A DNA stretch of 60,000 bases from Owenia fusiformis. Taxonomy: Eukaryota; Annelida; Polychaeta; Sabellida; Oweniidae. Location of the stretch: assembly GCA_903813345.2 (NCBI GenBank), contig CAIIXF020000004.1:6593525-6653524 (forward strand), written 5' to 3'. Numbering within the stretch: the first letter of the stretch is position 1; each line of letters starts with the position of its first letter. Below the pieces are notes generated by a model, which was not told the DNA's origin, ran no database searches, and saw only the letters and a list, made by a program, of their open reading frames with translations. Positions 1 through 13,571 of this stretch are shown here, piece by piece. The translations under genes and the position numbers were made by a program.

Positions 1-617
1 TTGTGATTGGTCAATATTGATCACGTGGTTTTGAATTAGTTACGCGAAGTGGCCATTCATCTATATCGTCTCGAGTAACTGTCAAAAGTTAAAATCTAGG
101 GAATTCCAGGCAAGTAATAGCATAGACCGCAATAAATCATTTGATTGGATAAGAAGATCGAATTATTGGAGAAAATATGCCCTTCTAGAAATGACAAGGA
201 TATATTTTAATTCATAAACATAGCTTGGTAGTACACACCATTGCTATCTATTTTCATTGTGTAAGCGCATGCTCATTGCATGCATTGAAAATGCATTCAG
301 TATACAAAAGCTCCGGCATTTTAAATCTACAATACTTTGGAACTTGAAGATGGATGACAGCTTTAACATTTTAAAATGTTCTCAATAATATTTGCAAAAT
401 CACGAAAATACACTGAGTACCTTTCTAAGTTTCGCTTCTAAATAATAGCTTGTTGCTCCATTTTTCAAACTCATTGGATAATTGTAGACTATAGCTTGCT
501 AAAATGGAGGTGTGGAAATTTATGCTTATTTCAGATCGATGAAAATACATCGAAGTATACTCCTCCGGGGTAAGAACCTGCCTGAATCATAAAGTGAGAC
601 TATTTCCTTGGTATATA
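1..617. other. No gene seen
   Basis: AT-rich non-coding sequence; no supported feature. Confidence 0.6.
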
Positions 618-1442
618 TCAGGTGTCCCAAAAAAATGAGCCACTTTTTGACAAGTATTATTTCGGCAACTGATGATCCAAATTCACTGAAAATTTGTACA
701 AAGTAGTCTAAGAGTATCTTTAGCAAGTTGTAAAAATATAAAAAAGATCAAGTACATATTCTGTGAGTTCTAAGAAATTCAAAACAGCATGTCAAAAATT
801 CCCATACCGGAGCTCTGATATGAGACTTCAAAAATGTTTGTACCAGCTATCGTCTTCGCACGCTCAGTCTTCATTGCGTTCGATGGGAGCCGAGTGATAT
901 CTGATTAATTCTTTTCATTCATCCCAAATATCCAAAATCCAATTCATTCTCAAATTCATTGGAGGTGATATTGTAAGAAAAATTGCGGAAAAGTATTTTT
1001 ACTTGGAAATGGATTAATAAGTGAGTTTTACATTGATATTGGTTATTTTGACATACTGTCTTTAATTCTAAAATACACACATACTATGAGACCAATCTCT
1101 TACATATTCATGGCACTAGCAGAGGATAACCTAAAGTGCCTCAGGTAAAGTTCTTGAAGAATTTGGCTCATCTATTGATGAGAAATTACTTGTCAAATTG
1201 CTCCTCATTTTTTGGGTAGAAATGCTATAAGGTTCACATTGCATTGCTCCGGTATGGGCTATTATGACATGCTATCTTGAATTTCTTAGTACTCACATAA
1301 TATTTACTTGATCTTTTTCATATATTTATACCTTGCTACCAATACTCCTGGGCTACTTTGTACAAATTTTCAGTGAATTTGGTTCATCAGTTGCTGAGAT
1401 AATACTTGTCAAAATGTGGCTCAATTTTTTTGGGACACCTGA
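618..1442. mobile_element. Tc1/mariner-type MITE, ~200-bp inverted arms
   Basis: Ends TCAGGTGTCCCAAAAAAATG and its complement, TA on both sides. The arms pair over 618-814 and 1240-1442 with moderate divergence. The centre has no recognisable transposase. Confidence 0.85.
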
Positions 1443-3157
1443 TATGTTGATCCGACGATCTTTGATATCTCCCTTTGAACTAGCGCATTAAATAGAGTAT
1501 ACAAATCAGGAACAGTTCGATTGTGTTTTCTGTTACAATACACAAAACGTGCGAACGCTTGTTTTCTCTGAGAAATGTACTCGATTGCTCCAAAAATGCT
1601 CCAAGCAAAAAACGTTTCGACGAAAAATCGTTAATAAAGCGTAAAACAAGGCTAACTAGTAAGTAATGTACAACCGAGAGGTTATATTGTTACTTCTGGT
1701 ATGATATTTATAGCCAAGTACGTCTATTTCAAGAAGGTTCCCGCGGAACATAAACGATATAATCTCACGATGACGTAATTTTACATCCAGGCACGTCGTG
1801 ACGTCATTTCGGGAAACCCCCGGTTATTAATAAATCGCTTTAAAAGGGTGATTAATGGTTATTTGCTATATTTGTTTGGGTGGCCCTCTGTTCGAATATA
1901 TCTGTCGGAACGTGTTCTTATTGAATTGATTGACGGCCCAGAGCATTAGCGTTCTGATCGTTCTTATGACGTGCTACAGTTGCATATAACCAGGCCCTTT
2001 CGGAAGCCTCGAATACTCGCAGATCGGGAAAGCTAAGCGAAGAGAGAAACACAAACAATTCACAGTAGATTGCATTGTACGGATCGAACAATATAATTAC
2101 ATTTCAAGATAAGTGATCAGGAAAGAATCTTGGGAAGCAAGTTTATTGAATCAAATGGAAATGGGTGATTTTCAACAAGAGAAATGATAAGCATGCTGAA
2201 TTGTAGCTAGAAACATACGTAGAGGAGTTTCTATATTTTGGACTATTTGTTAGCGTAGAATTTAGGTGAGGAAGTGTATTTTGATGTTTGTAAATAAGTC
2301 TGTAACTACAACAATTGATAATATCCTCTTAACTTTAACGCAACAACTAATGTATAATATGGATGGACGCATACTTTTTAAATATACTTATGTAACAATT
2401 ATTCTAGTTTAACTATTATATTACTTTCCTTTGTCTTTTATACTTGTGGTCATACACTTTATATTTTACTTGTATACAAGATTCGAATTCATTCTTTGAA
2501 TCACAGACATATTATCACAGACATATTATTTAGGAAGCGTGCTTCTTTGAGACAATATACCTTGTACATTGGCCCTTGGCGTACAATATATTTTTTTCAG
2601 GACATAGAAGGGGCCAGAACAAATGTCCTCTTAATATGGCAGCAATTAAAATCGTACTTCAATATTGGAAGGAAATAAAGGAAAACTCTGCAATGCAATA
2701 CAAGCAAATGTTCAATTTGTCATTCATATCTACAAATGTTTACAATTTTCTCGTAAGATAACTTGTATTTGTCTAGTTATTGTTTTGTGTAAAAACATGC
2801 AGAGGCTCTAATTTCGAAGTTATATTTAATCGATCTCCCAAGTTTTTCAAGCTTTAAAGAGAAATCAAGACCACACACTTTTTGGGTTTTGTACAAAATT
2901 TTGTCGACAGCCCTTCCCCTCGACATTTCTAGGTGTTACGTTATTCAAAATATGAGTATGCATTCCTACTTTTCATGAATATAGTTCATACTTTTTATGT
3001 ATTAGCTTTTAGGATTTTTATTAATTTCTTATACCTTTAACTTCTTTAAGGGTTTCTTTTGTTTAGAAATGCTAGCGTTTTATTTTGATGTTACAAAAGA
3101 TACTGAACTGAACATATTCAATATAAAGTTGTGCTGTTTAACAATGTTGATTTCCAT
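1443..3157. other. No gene; possible CRE-type sites
   Basis: TGACGTAA at 1771 and palindromic TGACGTCA at 1799 are followed by a CATATAA at ~1983. This could be promoter-like, but no exon can be tied to it. Confidence 0.3.
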
Positions 3158-3374
3158 CAGGCCCGTAGCCAGGATTTGCCAAGGGGGAGGTCAGTTTTCA
3201 AAAGTTTCCAGGGGGGTTCACATTTGAAAATTCTGGCCGAAATGTGTGGCTAAAATCACTTGAGAAGTGCTCAAAATGTTGAAAAACTGCATGATTTTGA
3301 AAGAATTTTCGGCCATGGGGGGGGGGGGGGGTTCGCCCGAACCCTGCGAATCCCCACCCCTGGCTATGGGCCTG
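3158..3374. mobile_element. CAGGCCCGTAGCCAGG MITE, copy 1
   Basis: Ends CAGGCCCGTAGCCAGG and CCTGGCTATGGGCCTG; 5-bp duplication TCCAT. Rich in G runs near the right end. The ends look hAT-like, but a 5-bp duplication is shorter than the usual 8. Confidence 0.85.
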
Positions 3375-4385
3375 TCCATTGTTTATCTAATGAGTGTGTG
3401 TGGATATAACATAATCAGAATAAAAACTCGACGAATCCCTATATGCCAGAGACCTTACAAGTCTGGTTTTATAGTTTATATGTTAAACATAATGATTTCA
3501 AATGTACCCTATATGGCCTTTGTTGTTTGAATGTAAAAGAGAATTTTACAAAAATCTAAGTAATTGTAGGCACATAAATGTAATGGTACGATATAAACGT
3601 CCAATATTGGAGTTAAAAATAAAAACAAGTCTACAAAAGAATCTAAACACCTATCTGTGCACCGAACATATACTTGCATTCTTTGATACAAATGTCAGGA
3701 ATCATCGTACATGGTGTTTCTAAAATGCAACCCACCTCACAATGCATTTCTTTTTAACAAATAAGGTACGATTATACTGGCAGCAATTAAGTCATATACA
3801 TGTTTCAGTGATAAAATTTGCTCACTTCAAAGAACATTGAATCAACTTTACTTGTGTTAACAAAGATTTCCAGGCTCCATCGTCAGTTATGTTGGTTGTA
3901 TTTTTCTGAAACACCCTGTATTTGCATGCATGCATGCAGAGTGTATATGTAGCTATCTAGGACTGCCAAAGGGTACATCAAAATTAGATCGCACCAAGAA
4001 GTCACGATCGATTGATCAGATCGAAGGAAGAAGTGAGATAATATTGGTTAAAATTAAATAAAAATTCCAGTCACAAACGGCGGCATGGTCTGATTCTACC
4101 AAGGGAGGTATTAGTTCCGTACAGTAAGCTTCATACTCCCTTGTGTTACTTGAATTACGGATACACCGAGCCCATATTCATTGTATTACCAAGACATTTG
4201 TTTTTTAACTTTCAATTCTCTAAACAGAATAATTCACAAAGAGCAACATCAGAAACATTAGATAATCTCGCTAATTAAGAATAAGCAATAAATCAATAAA
4301 TTGATTTTCTCGTGGCCCAGGGCGGTTATTAGAAAAGGGGGTACATCGAAAGCAAACATTTCCGTGAGGATTCTTAAGAAAGGCT

Positions 4386-4458
4386 GCCCTTTGCATTCGT
4401 TTGACTTCACTTCTTAAAAGAGAGCTTCGTCGTTTAACTAGACTCTGCACGCAGGGTA
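4386..4458. mobile_element. 80-bp MITE (ACCCT ends, 10-bp duplication), copy 1
   Basis: Orientation CCCTTTGC...GCAGGGTA. Flanking AAGAAAGGCT / AAGAAAGGCA. Lacks ~7 bp present in other copies. Confidence 0.88.
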
Positions 4459-5075
4459 AAGAAAGGCAATTTTCAGCACTTTGAACCAGCCCCTCAAGAG
4501 CCTAAAGTACTCAAAAGTATGATAAAATAATGATATCATGAACATGATATTTTAGTAGTGGCATAATGCAAGCCTTTTATATAACTCCAGATTGCTGATG
4601 AACTGAAAAGAGCTATGAAGAAAATGCAGTGATAAATATGTTTGGATAATACTTCACAACTTGCCGACATAGCTTTAAATACAATACACAGAACCACGAA
4701 TACACGTTGTGCGTCATACGGTAAGTTTTTTCGATATATTTCGCTAGCCTTGGAATTGTTCCTGGTATTGAAATTAAAAATGCATCCGGGACTTTTTAGT
4801 TCCATATAACAGCGTTCGAGCGTTTTCGAAACGTTTCACCAAAAGGTATACACACTTGACTACCAGCATGACTGCAGAGATTGGCGTCCCGGTGATTATA
4901 GTCCTCGTTTCCATGTTTTTACTGACGCCCAGAATTAAATAAACACCAACGATGAAACGGTTGATTAGTGTAAGAAATTAGCCAATGAATTCAAGGTGGT
5001 TCGTTCGGTACTTATTGCAAGAATAGGAGAACCTCGATTTCCTTCAAATCAGTACAAAGGGATATTATCCATCAT

Positions 5076-5175
5076 GATAAACCATCAAACTCGTTTCCCA
5101 GTCTGATGTTCAATCATGAACACATATATATGAACACATCATACCTTGGAAATCCAAGATGATAAACCATGGCAT
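5076..5175. repeat. Dispersed repeat (CATGATAAACCATGA / ACCTTGGAAATCC)
   Basis: Related segments at 6060-6150, 9428-9497, 11775-11870 and, inverted, 28290-28352 share CTCGTTTCCCAGT, ACCTTGGAAATCC or ATGATAAACCATGACATC. Borders are not defined. Confidence 0.6.
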
Positions 5176-6464
5176 CTCATTTCTACTCAGTCCTGAGATC
5201 CCGAGTCTATTAGTTTTAACAGTGAAAACTTCAAAACTATTTTCCTCATACATAAACATATATATAATTTGTAAGACCTTTCCATATAATGTTATAAAGT
5301 GCAGATTCGCCTCACCAATACAGCTCTAGAATATCGAGAATATTATGTTATAGTTCAAACTTGAGTGATTAATGCTCAATTAATGGTTGATTGGTGGAGA
5401 TAATAACGCAACAATTTGGAAATTATTACAACACTTGCAATAATAAGGTTGTATATTGGGAAAAACACATGTTTTTCAGTTTAAAATATTGGGTCATTTT
5501 GTACTCGTTTACGTTGACTTTGGAATTCGAATTCATTTGTTTGTTGTATTCTTTTATTGTTTATGGTATTCCTTAAACTCAGCCCCTGTATGGGATGGAG
5601 AGAAGGCAAAAATGTTGCACAGGATTCCGTTTAGATCTAGTTCTCTGCTGTAAAATAATACATCATTTTTCACAAAGGAAAGTGAATAATTCAATATGAT
5701 ACCTTTAACTTTCGATTATGAAAATTCAAATGAACTAAAGTATGTCCACACGCACTGAGAAACTCGGGCGTGTTTGTTACGCAACTGTTATTGTATCACG
5801 TATTTTTATTATCAAAGCTGATGAAACATCAATTTACACCAGGATGCTTACATCATCAAATTCGGATTAGATACGGTGGTCGAGATAAGGGCAATTTGGA
5901 GAAGTAGTACTGCAGTAGAGAGGTTTTGCACAACGTTTTCAGCTCAAACGTATCTAAAAACTTAACGTATTCTTCAGATTTATGCATATAATAGTTTAAC
6001 TAAAACAAGATGCGATTGTGGATATTTAGCTGAGACTAGCATGAAAATATGAGGGTCTCAGCATCATGATAAACCATGACATCTCAAATCTTCTCAGCCT
6101 TGTTTCAGGTGAAACAGAAATATGCTCTGAGTATCAGAATGGGGTCTCAGGTTTTAGCTAGTATAACCATGGGCTTTCAATTAGACATTGTGCGAAACCT
6201 CTCTAAAATACCCAAATATTTATCAACTGGCAACTAATTTGCTGCCACGTGAATTCCATATTAAACGTGCGCATATGCACGTACGCAACCTATCAAAAGT
6301 ATGACCATTTTGCCTATATGGGAATCAATTAGCGACTTGGGACCAAATCCATCACTCAATTAGCAACTTAAGCGACCAAAATCGGGACCATATTGATGCT
6401 GTCATAAAACGTACAAATCAACACCTTTGACCTTATCTAGTCAGAATCTAACGTTGGCGTAATC

Positions 6465-6566
6465 GCACAATCCAATGTTAAAATGAGTACCAAAAATGCA
6501 CCATCCAGTTAAAATGAGTACCAAAAATCCACAATCCAATGTTAAAATGAGTACAAAACACACATT
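6465..6566. repeat. Tandem TTAAAATGAGTACCAAAAAT repeats
   Basis: Three units of ~30-35 bp; a related unit recurs at 7932, on the far side of the element at 7025-7777. Confidence 0.8.
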
Positions 6567-7024
6567 TTAAAATTAGGGCCACAAAGCACCATCCAAATTA
6601 AAAAAGGAGTACCAGAAATGTCTCCTCTAACCGACATCGCCCTTTTAAAAGTATACCACCTTAAAGGGGCAACAAGGACTGTAGAGGGAAAATTCAAATG
6701 TTTTTAGTTTTTCTGAGCTATCGGGGCAACAATTGTCTTAACATATCCTCTTTGACATACCCATTTCCTTAAAATATATGGATAAATCATCAATTACAGC
6801 ATTAAGAAGTATAAATTCAGTCCAAAGCTTCTATAAAGGTAGTCCCACTTTTATAGATTTTTATGATCCACCATGTTTGAAGGGGAATATCAGGTGAAAT
6901 AATGTTCATCCAGGGGGTTTCTTTGGAGATAATGAAAATATGATTTGAGGCTTGATGAAATATCCGAACAAAATATATTTCGACACTGGTCCATGATCGT
7001 TGAATGGTCCCTCTGCACTAATTA

Positions 7025-7777
7025 TCCCAACGAACGAAGTTCGGTAGGGATATAGTGAAGCCCTCCGTCCGTCTGTCCGTCAGTCAGTCAGTCAGTCAGT
7101 CAGTCAGTCCGTCCGTCTGTCCGGAAGATAACTCAAATATTAGTTGACGGATTTTCTTCATATTTGGTGGAAAGATGTATATTGATGAATAATTTTACGC
7201 AAAAAAAAATTTTTTCAAGATGGCCGCCGCTTTAAAAATGACGGGACTTTTTCGCAAAACTCATAAATATTTCATTCTTAACCAAAGTAATTAATATTAT
7301 TATTTGAAAATTTGGTAGTATATTCGCAAAATCTATCTATTTCACATATATTCCGTGTTTTTCATTCTGACCCCCAGGGGCTGTGTATGGGGGGTCAGGA
7401 AAACAGAAATTTTCGCCAATTTTGAGATCTTTCTGAAGTATAGCTTTATCATACTCAAATGAAAGGCAATTAAGAGTAGATTGCAAATATTGTATCTTTT
7501 TTCTGATTCGAGCCTCGTAAAATTCAAAATGACCGTCTAAAGTACGATTTCGCAATAATTTTTTGATCCCTTCAAAGTATGGCTATATTATACTCAAATT
7601 GAAGGAATTTTGGAGTAGATCACAATTATGGTATTATTTTTCAGATTTGTACCTCAGAAAATTCAAAATGGCTGCTTTGCAGGAATTCGCAATTCTAAAA
7701 TCTAAATTTTTCAATTTTAACCAAAGTAATGAGTATAATTGATTGGAATTCGGTAATTGATATTTTGTTCGTTGGGA
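7025..7777. mobile_element. Element bounded by TCCCAACGAAC inverted ends, with TCAG/CCGT microsatellite
   Basis: TCCCAACGAACGAAGTTCGG at the left and GTTCGTTGGGA at the right (11-bp inverted repeat). At 7064-7122 it carries CCGT and (CAGT)n repeats, followed by GACGGATTTTCTTCATATTT. No coding capacity. Confidence 0.65.
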
Positions 7778-7816
7778 TTTGCTACTCCGCGGAGTTGCCG
7801 TTATCTAGTTGTTGCA

Positions 7817-8065
7817 CCTTTAAGTTGTTTTGCTGCAAATACCGTCAATGTATGGCTTGAGCCTGGCTGTAAAGAGCAATTCTGTAATCACATTGAAGAT
7901 TGTGTACTTGTACCATACATTAAGGATACAATGTTAAAATGAGTACCAAAATGCCTCCTCTAACCGACAGCGCCCCTTTAAAATAATACCACCTTTAGTT
8001 GTTTTGCTGCTAACACCGTCAATGTATGGCTTGAGCCGACTGTAAAGTGTAATCACATTGATTTG
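7817..8065. repeat. 175-bp direct duplication
   Basis: GTCAATGTATGGCTTGAGCC with its surroundings occurs at ~7848 and ~8019, between two CCTTTA-starting units. Confidence 0.8.
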
Positions 8066-8648
8066 TTTTCTCAGTTTGACTGATCTCCTATTTTGAACAA
8101 GCAATTTGTTTGATAACATATTAAGCTTGAATTAGTGCAGCATCATGCGTAGTCATTCTAAGCTTGATTAATAGCTGTAATAGACTATGCTTGCCCACCG
8201 GTTTAATTTAATTTCAATTACACTCTGGTATCTTTGAACATCAGTTACTTATCCGAAAAACAAAAAATTAATGTAATCAATAAGTATCGCAAAATACAAT
8301 AAATTCACATCCCAAACTATGATCTTACGCAAAAGAAGCATTTTCTCGTACTGATTTGTAACATCTCTGCAACTCAAATTTGAAATATCCCCCCGCCAGG
8401 CTGTTGGTTCCCAGATCCGCCCCTGAAGCGAGACAAAAATGAACATTGACATTTGACAAAGCAGAAAGCCAGATGTGGTGCATAACCATCCTTGCTGCAA
8501 GGTTATATAGTATTTAAAAACTAAGCCCAAATTTAAAAAACAATGCCAAGTAATGCCAGTTTTTATCTCAATTGCCCAGTTTATGTGGGAAAGAACAGGT
8601 TTTCCTTCAAAAATGAAAAAAGGTAGGTCCACAACTTTTAGGAGATAT

Positions 8649-8696
8649 CAGGGGGGGGGGGCTTACACGAGCCCCTTCTCCCTGGCTACGGGCCTG
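8649..8696. mobile_element. Right-end fragment of CAGGCCCGTAGC MITE
   Basis: G run followed by CCCTGGCTACGGGCCTG. Confidence 0.65.
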
Positions 8697-9277
8697 TTTT
8701 ATATATAGCATAAAGCGTAAATGAAGTCATTTGAAGGAGAGTGGAGCATTACTACCATTTGACTTCATTTCAAGTTTAGGTTTAGTGTACAGGAGGCCGT
8801 TCGTAAAGTTTCTTTACACTTTACATAGACTTTGTATTGAAATTGTATTTAAGCCTCGTGACAACCTCTACATTAGAAGCCAAACAAGTTCTGCAAACCT
8901 CTTGTGAGGCAGATGCCTCGTATCCTAAGACAACAAAAATTGTAATTAACGAAAACAGGCATTTATATAATAACGGCTTGGCATTACAAAGGTAGCTGTT
9001 TTGACAAGGCTGTCATTTTAAGGGATTAACATGTCACGCGTTGAGACTTATTGGCTTTAATGAAATCATCTAATTTAAAAAATGATCTTCTTAAAAGTGT
9101 CGTTAATTCTCTCCTCGCTTAATTCTCTCCTGATATACTTTCTGATTAATTGTGGTCAGTTGTAGATCTACTGTACGGATCTGATGAAGATTTTTTGTAC
9201 AGAGGTAGATTTATTCGATTAAAGGTAGAATCAGAGGTGGTATGTGATACAGTTGCAAGCAAAATTCACCAATGCGG

Positions 9278-9357
9278 TACCCTGCGTGCAGGGTCTAGTT
9301 AAACTACAGAAGACGGGGCTCTCTTTTAAGAAGTGAAGTCGAACGAATGCAAAGGGT
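9278..9357. mobile_element. 80-bp MITE, copy 2
   Basis: TACCCTGCG...GCAAAGGGT with flanking ACCAATGCGG / ACCAATTCGG. Core GCTCTCTTTTAAGAAGTGAA. Confidence 0.9.
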
Positions 9358-10913
9358 ACCAATTCGGCGTTGATATCCAAAATATAAATTCGTAGAACCA
9401 TTGAGGCTGTCTTGGGCATAGGTGTCATACTCGTTTCCCAGTTTGATTTTCAATTATGAAAACCTTGGAAATCATACCTTGGAAATCCTAGATGCATAGA
9501 TGTATGAAATGGCGATGTTAATTAGGATGGGGGAATACGGAAATTAGTATTTTATGTAGATTTTACTTGGCTCAAGTACTTATCATTTTTCTTTTCATGT
9601 TTATATGCTTGATTATAACATACCCTCTGGAACGCCCGGTGTAAAAGGGTAGGTGGTCCTATCAAATTATGGTCCTACTTTCCATTGATTTATATGGTGA
9701 CCTAAATACGTACAACTTTTTCCCTTATTATCGTATCCACAATCAGGGCCAGTAAGGGCCTTTAAGAAAGGGGACCATAATCCCCAGGGGACCATAATTT
9801 CTTTTACACCGGGTCACCTAGGTCATGTTTGAATGATTTTAAGAACACTTTAAAATGCGTTGATCTCGAACTGAAAATTAAAGATACTATAAGTTATTGA
9901 ATGATTTGAAGTGCAATCATGGGCTTTCTATTGAATGCCCATGGTGCAATACAGGATATATTCTGCTCGAGAAATTCCTTATTGGAACGAGACGAAGTCG
10001 AGTGCCAATACAGAATATCGAGAGCACAAGATACAGCTCAAGAACTGACCAATTAGAAGGCTTCATTTTACAGATCATACGATAAATTTCTGTATGACTA
10101 GAGTAAGCTGGCACCAACTTCTTGCAATTAGTTGAAAGTTTGGATAAATCACAGTTTTGTCAATTGTATTTTTAGATTATTAGAACTCCAGAATTTAGAC
10201 ATTTTTAACTTTAGTTGGTCAGACATTTCAAATTTGTTTTTTCAGAAAATAAATAATAAAATATTGACATGTTTTAGAAAAATTTGATTCCAAGATTTTG
10301 CACTCGTGTAAACTATCTACGACGAAATGATGGGCGTTCCGGCTACTATCGAACCGCTTATATATCGAGAAACGCTCGATATCTTCCAGTTTGCTGCAAG
10401 TTAACGAATCGTTCAGTTTATCAGATATTCTCCAAATGAACACGTGTGTTTTTCCAGCTCATTAATACTGTATGACAGAATGTTTAGTAATTTTCATCAA
10501 AATACTTAACTTCTCACTCAGAATTATCTTGGCCTCTCGACCATTAATCATGATGTCTCTGATTGTTTTTCTTCTGGACTTATTTCCATCGAGCCGAAAT
10601 GATTCATATGGCGTGAGATTGATTTGTTTTTAAATATGAGAATTTGTTTCAATGACAAGGTCTTTGTCCCGTTTGGAGTCAGTTTTGTTAATGAGACATA
10701 ATACTTCACTTAAGATGGCAATAAAAACTCCAATGGGGTGCAGAGTTAGCTAAGAGGCTTTGATGATAAAATAGCAATATAGGTTTTGTTCATGATCTAC
10801 GTATAAATTATATATGCTATTTTTGATGAACGTAAAAATGCAATACATAGGCTATCTAAATGAGCCAAAATTTAAATTTAAGAGTTCTTCGTGGGCTTCG
10901 TTCACGAGGGATT

Positions 10914-10993
10914 TACCCTGCGTACAGAGTCTAGTTAAACTACAGAAGACGAAGCTCTCTTTTAAGAAGTGAAGTCAAACGAATGCAAAGGGT
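10914..10993. mobile_element. 80-bp MITE, copy 3
   Basis: Flanked by perfect 10-bp ACGAGGGATT on both sides, which defines the element borders. Confidence 0.92.
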
Positions 10994-11900
10994 ACGAGGG
11001 ATTACATGTATCCTAGAAACTTAAAATGGCAAATAAAATCCTGCTAATGAGGCGCAAGATGGGTATAATGGGGTAAGTACGAGCACAGTTAATAAGGTAT
11101 AAGGTGCAATATGATATATCTCATAATCTGTATATGCGTATAATTGGGCTATATGCGTATAATTAGCGCAAATCGGTAGTTTTCGGTCTATTTATAATAC
11201 AGTCCGGACAAGAACGTTTTATCGAGTACTAAACATATCATCACCATCATCATCAGAAGCACCCCAGATGAATATTTGTACCCAAAGGCGCATTGCGTGT
11301 TCCATAGTAAAATTCAATGGCTTAATTCCTCGTTTTTAGTATGTGTAGATCTTTTTGAATTTAAGTTGTTCTTGGTATTTCTCGGCCTTCATGTTTTTGA
11401 CAAGCTCTAGCATGGCCCTGGTGGGTGCATTATATTTACGGTAAGTTTGAGGCCCAGCTGGTGTTTGCGTTCTATCTGACAGTTAATTATGTGTATAAAA
11501 ATAAGTAGCGCATTCTTGTACAAGTACAACTAATACTTAACTTACGGTAACGTTTTGGGTTTCCAAACATACTTTTATTGTTTAACATGTCAATATTTTT
11601 ATTTGGTCAAAAACAGAACATTCGGAATGCAGATACACATGCCCCATTAAGTAATCCGAGTTGGTGAACATTCTTGAACTCAAAAACAACCATTTTTCTT
11701 CTTTAAGTTTCTTTATTATTGTATGAACTTTTTATTTGCTCAGAAAAATGAAAAGTTCAAAGCCCAGTAAACCATATCAACTCATCATGATAAACCATGA
11801 CATCCCAAATCCTCTCAGCCCTGGTGAAATAGGTGAAACAGAAAGATGCTATGAGTATCAGAATGATATTAACTAGTAATAATTCGGGTTGTAGCATACC

Positions 11901-11928
11901 ACCCTGCGTGCAGACGAATGCAAAGGGT
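11901..11928. mobile_element. 80-bp MITE, internally deleted copy
   Basis: Only ACCCTGCGTGCAG and ACGAATGCAAAGGGT remain, joined directly. No clean flanking repeat. Confidence 0.65.
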
Positions 11929-12390
11929 AGCTGTAGCACAGCCTATGTACTAAAAAACTACCCTTCTTGGCTTTTTTACATTTTGTCGTTTAGCGTATTT
12001 TTATTTGGTCAAAAAACTGAAGAATTCACAGCCTGGTTTATCACATTATTAACTAATAATTAGAACTCAGGCTGTAGCACATTCCTGAACTAATTAACAA
12101 ACACTTATGCCAGAGTCGGAACACTTGTGTAACCCAAAAGACTTGAAGCTCCAGAAACGTATGCTTGATCATTCTTTGGGATACAGGCGGTTTGCTTTCT
12201 TGAGCAGGACGGTCAGATTTTCAAATACTCAAATTCTTAAAAGTGGCAGAAAAAGGGACCGGAGTTTAAGAGATTAAAGCAATCATTGCAGAAATCATGC
12301 CCTATAAGCTTACTATTCGAGAATTAGATATCTTATTAGTTTCGTTAGGGTTAAAAGATGAACTACATTTTTTCAAACGTATTGTCTTAT

Positions 12391-12518
12391 TTCCAAGGGG
12401 GGGGGGGCATTTTCCCAAAAAAGTCTAGGGTGGGTTCACTTTGGTAAATTTCACCAAAATCAGTAAGAATGGTGAAAAACTGCATGATTTTGAAAGACAT
12501 TTTGGCCAGGGGTGGTTA
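12391..12518. mobile_element. Internal fragment of CAGGCCCGTAGC MITE
   Basis: Shares the G run and AAAAACTGCATGATTTTGAA with the copy at 3158 but lacks both ends. Confidence 0.7.
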
Positions 12519-13368
12519 ACTATCTGTTGAACGGGCTTAAAAATCAACTCTTTGTTTACAAACACACATATCAAGAAAAAATCCTAAAAATGCAAGAAAA
12601 TGGGTTTCGAAATGGCAATTGATGCATCAAAATCTCAAAGCAGTGTATTAAATGTGGCTTTGTAGTAAGAATCCATTACTTATCGATCGCTCCTCGTATA
12701 TGTCCCATTGCTTAACAGACAGACATTAGCTGTAAGGGAATGAGACATTATAATGGCAAGATTGGAAATGAGTTGATCAATGTGGAATCGATATATCGGA
12801 GAATTCCAGGTACACGACCAGCCAATAGATTGGTTCTCATTTCGAGGTCCGGATATCCAGGGTACAAACCTAAAGCCGGAGAATAAAATTTCTAAAATGT
12901 TTTGAATTTTGTTCATTTAGAATCATTCAACGGTTTTTACATTTCATTTCGTTATCAAACCTTCACGCAATGTTGGGTCTAGGCGACAATGGTAAAACAT
13001 GGTATAAATATTTACAAAATAATTGCGTCTCAGCTCACCACACACCACTCAAATTAAAGTCATTCGTTTGTCTACTATCTATTTTATATTTATTGTAACA
13101 AATAAAATCAAAAGTATCTCATAGAAAATATAATGTTGACGACTTTCTAAGAGGACACGTCGGATAATCTCGAATTATTCATCTCGAAATATTCAATATT
13201 ACGCTCATTATTGAGTTTTGAGTTTTGATGGCAAATGGCATTTCATCTGAGTTTAAATACAAAATAAATGTCAGCTACAAATAGGTAGTTGACAGTTAAA
13301 CCAGTGGATTGAAATAAAAACAGAAACCAAACCAAATCTTTTCGGTACGAAAAATAAGGGTAATAATT

Positions 13369-13571
13369 CAGGCCCGTAGCAAGGATTTCAATTGCCAAGG
13401 GGGTTCAGTTTTCAAAAGTTTCCAGGGGGGTTCACATTTGACAATTTTGGCCCAAATATGGCTAAAATCACTTGAGAAGTGCTCAAACTGGTGAAAACTG
13501 CATGATTTTGAAAGAATTTTTGGCCAGGGGGTTCGCCCGAACCCTGCAACTCCCCCTTGGCTACGGGCCTG
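13369..13571. mobile_element. CAGGCCCGTAGC MITE, copy 2
   Basis: Same family and orientation as the copy at 3158; duplication TAATT at 13364 and 13572. Shares CAAAAGTTTCCAGGGGGGTT and GCATGATTTTGAAAGAATTT with it. Confidence 0.88.

Larger units (their letters stand above)
3375..7024. other. No gene; scattered repeats
   Basis: Apart from the MITE at 4386 and dispersed repeats listed separately, nothing is recognised. Confidence 0.55.

Noticed and set aside
7064-7122. CRISPR-like short repeats.
   Set aside because: It is a simple CAGT/CCGT microsatellite without spacers, in an animal genome.
8249-8632. 127-aa minus-strand open frame.
   Set aside because: No recognisable family, low-complexity hydrophobic composition, overlaps a hAT-like end; probably chance.
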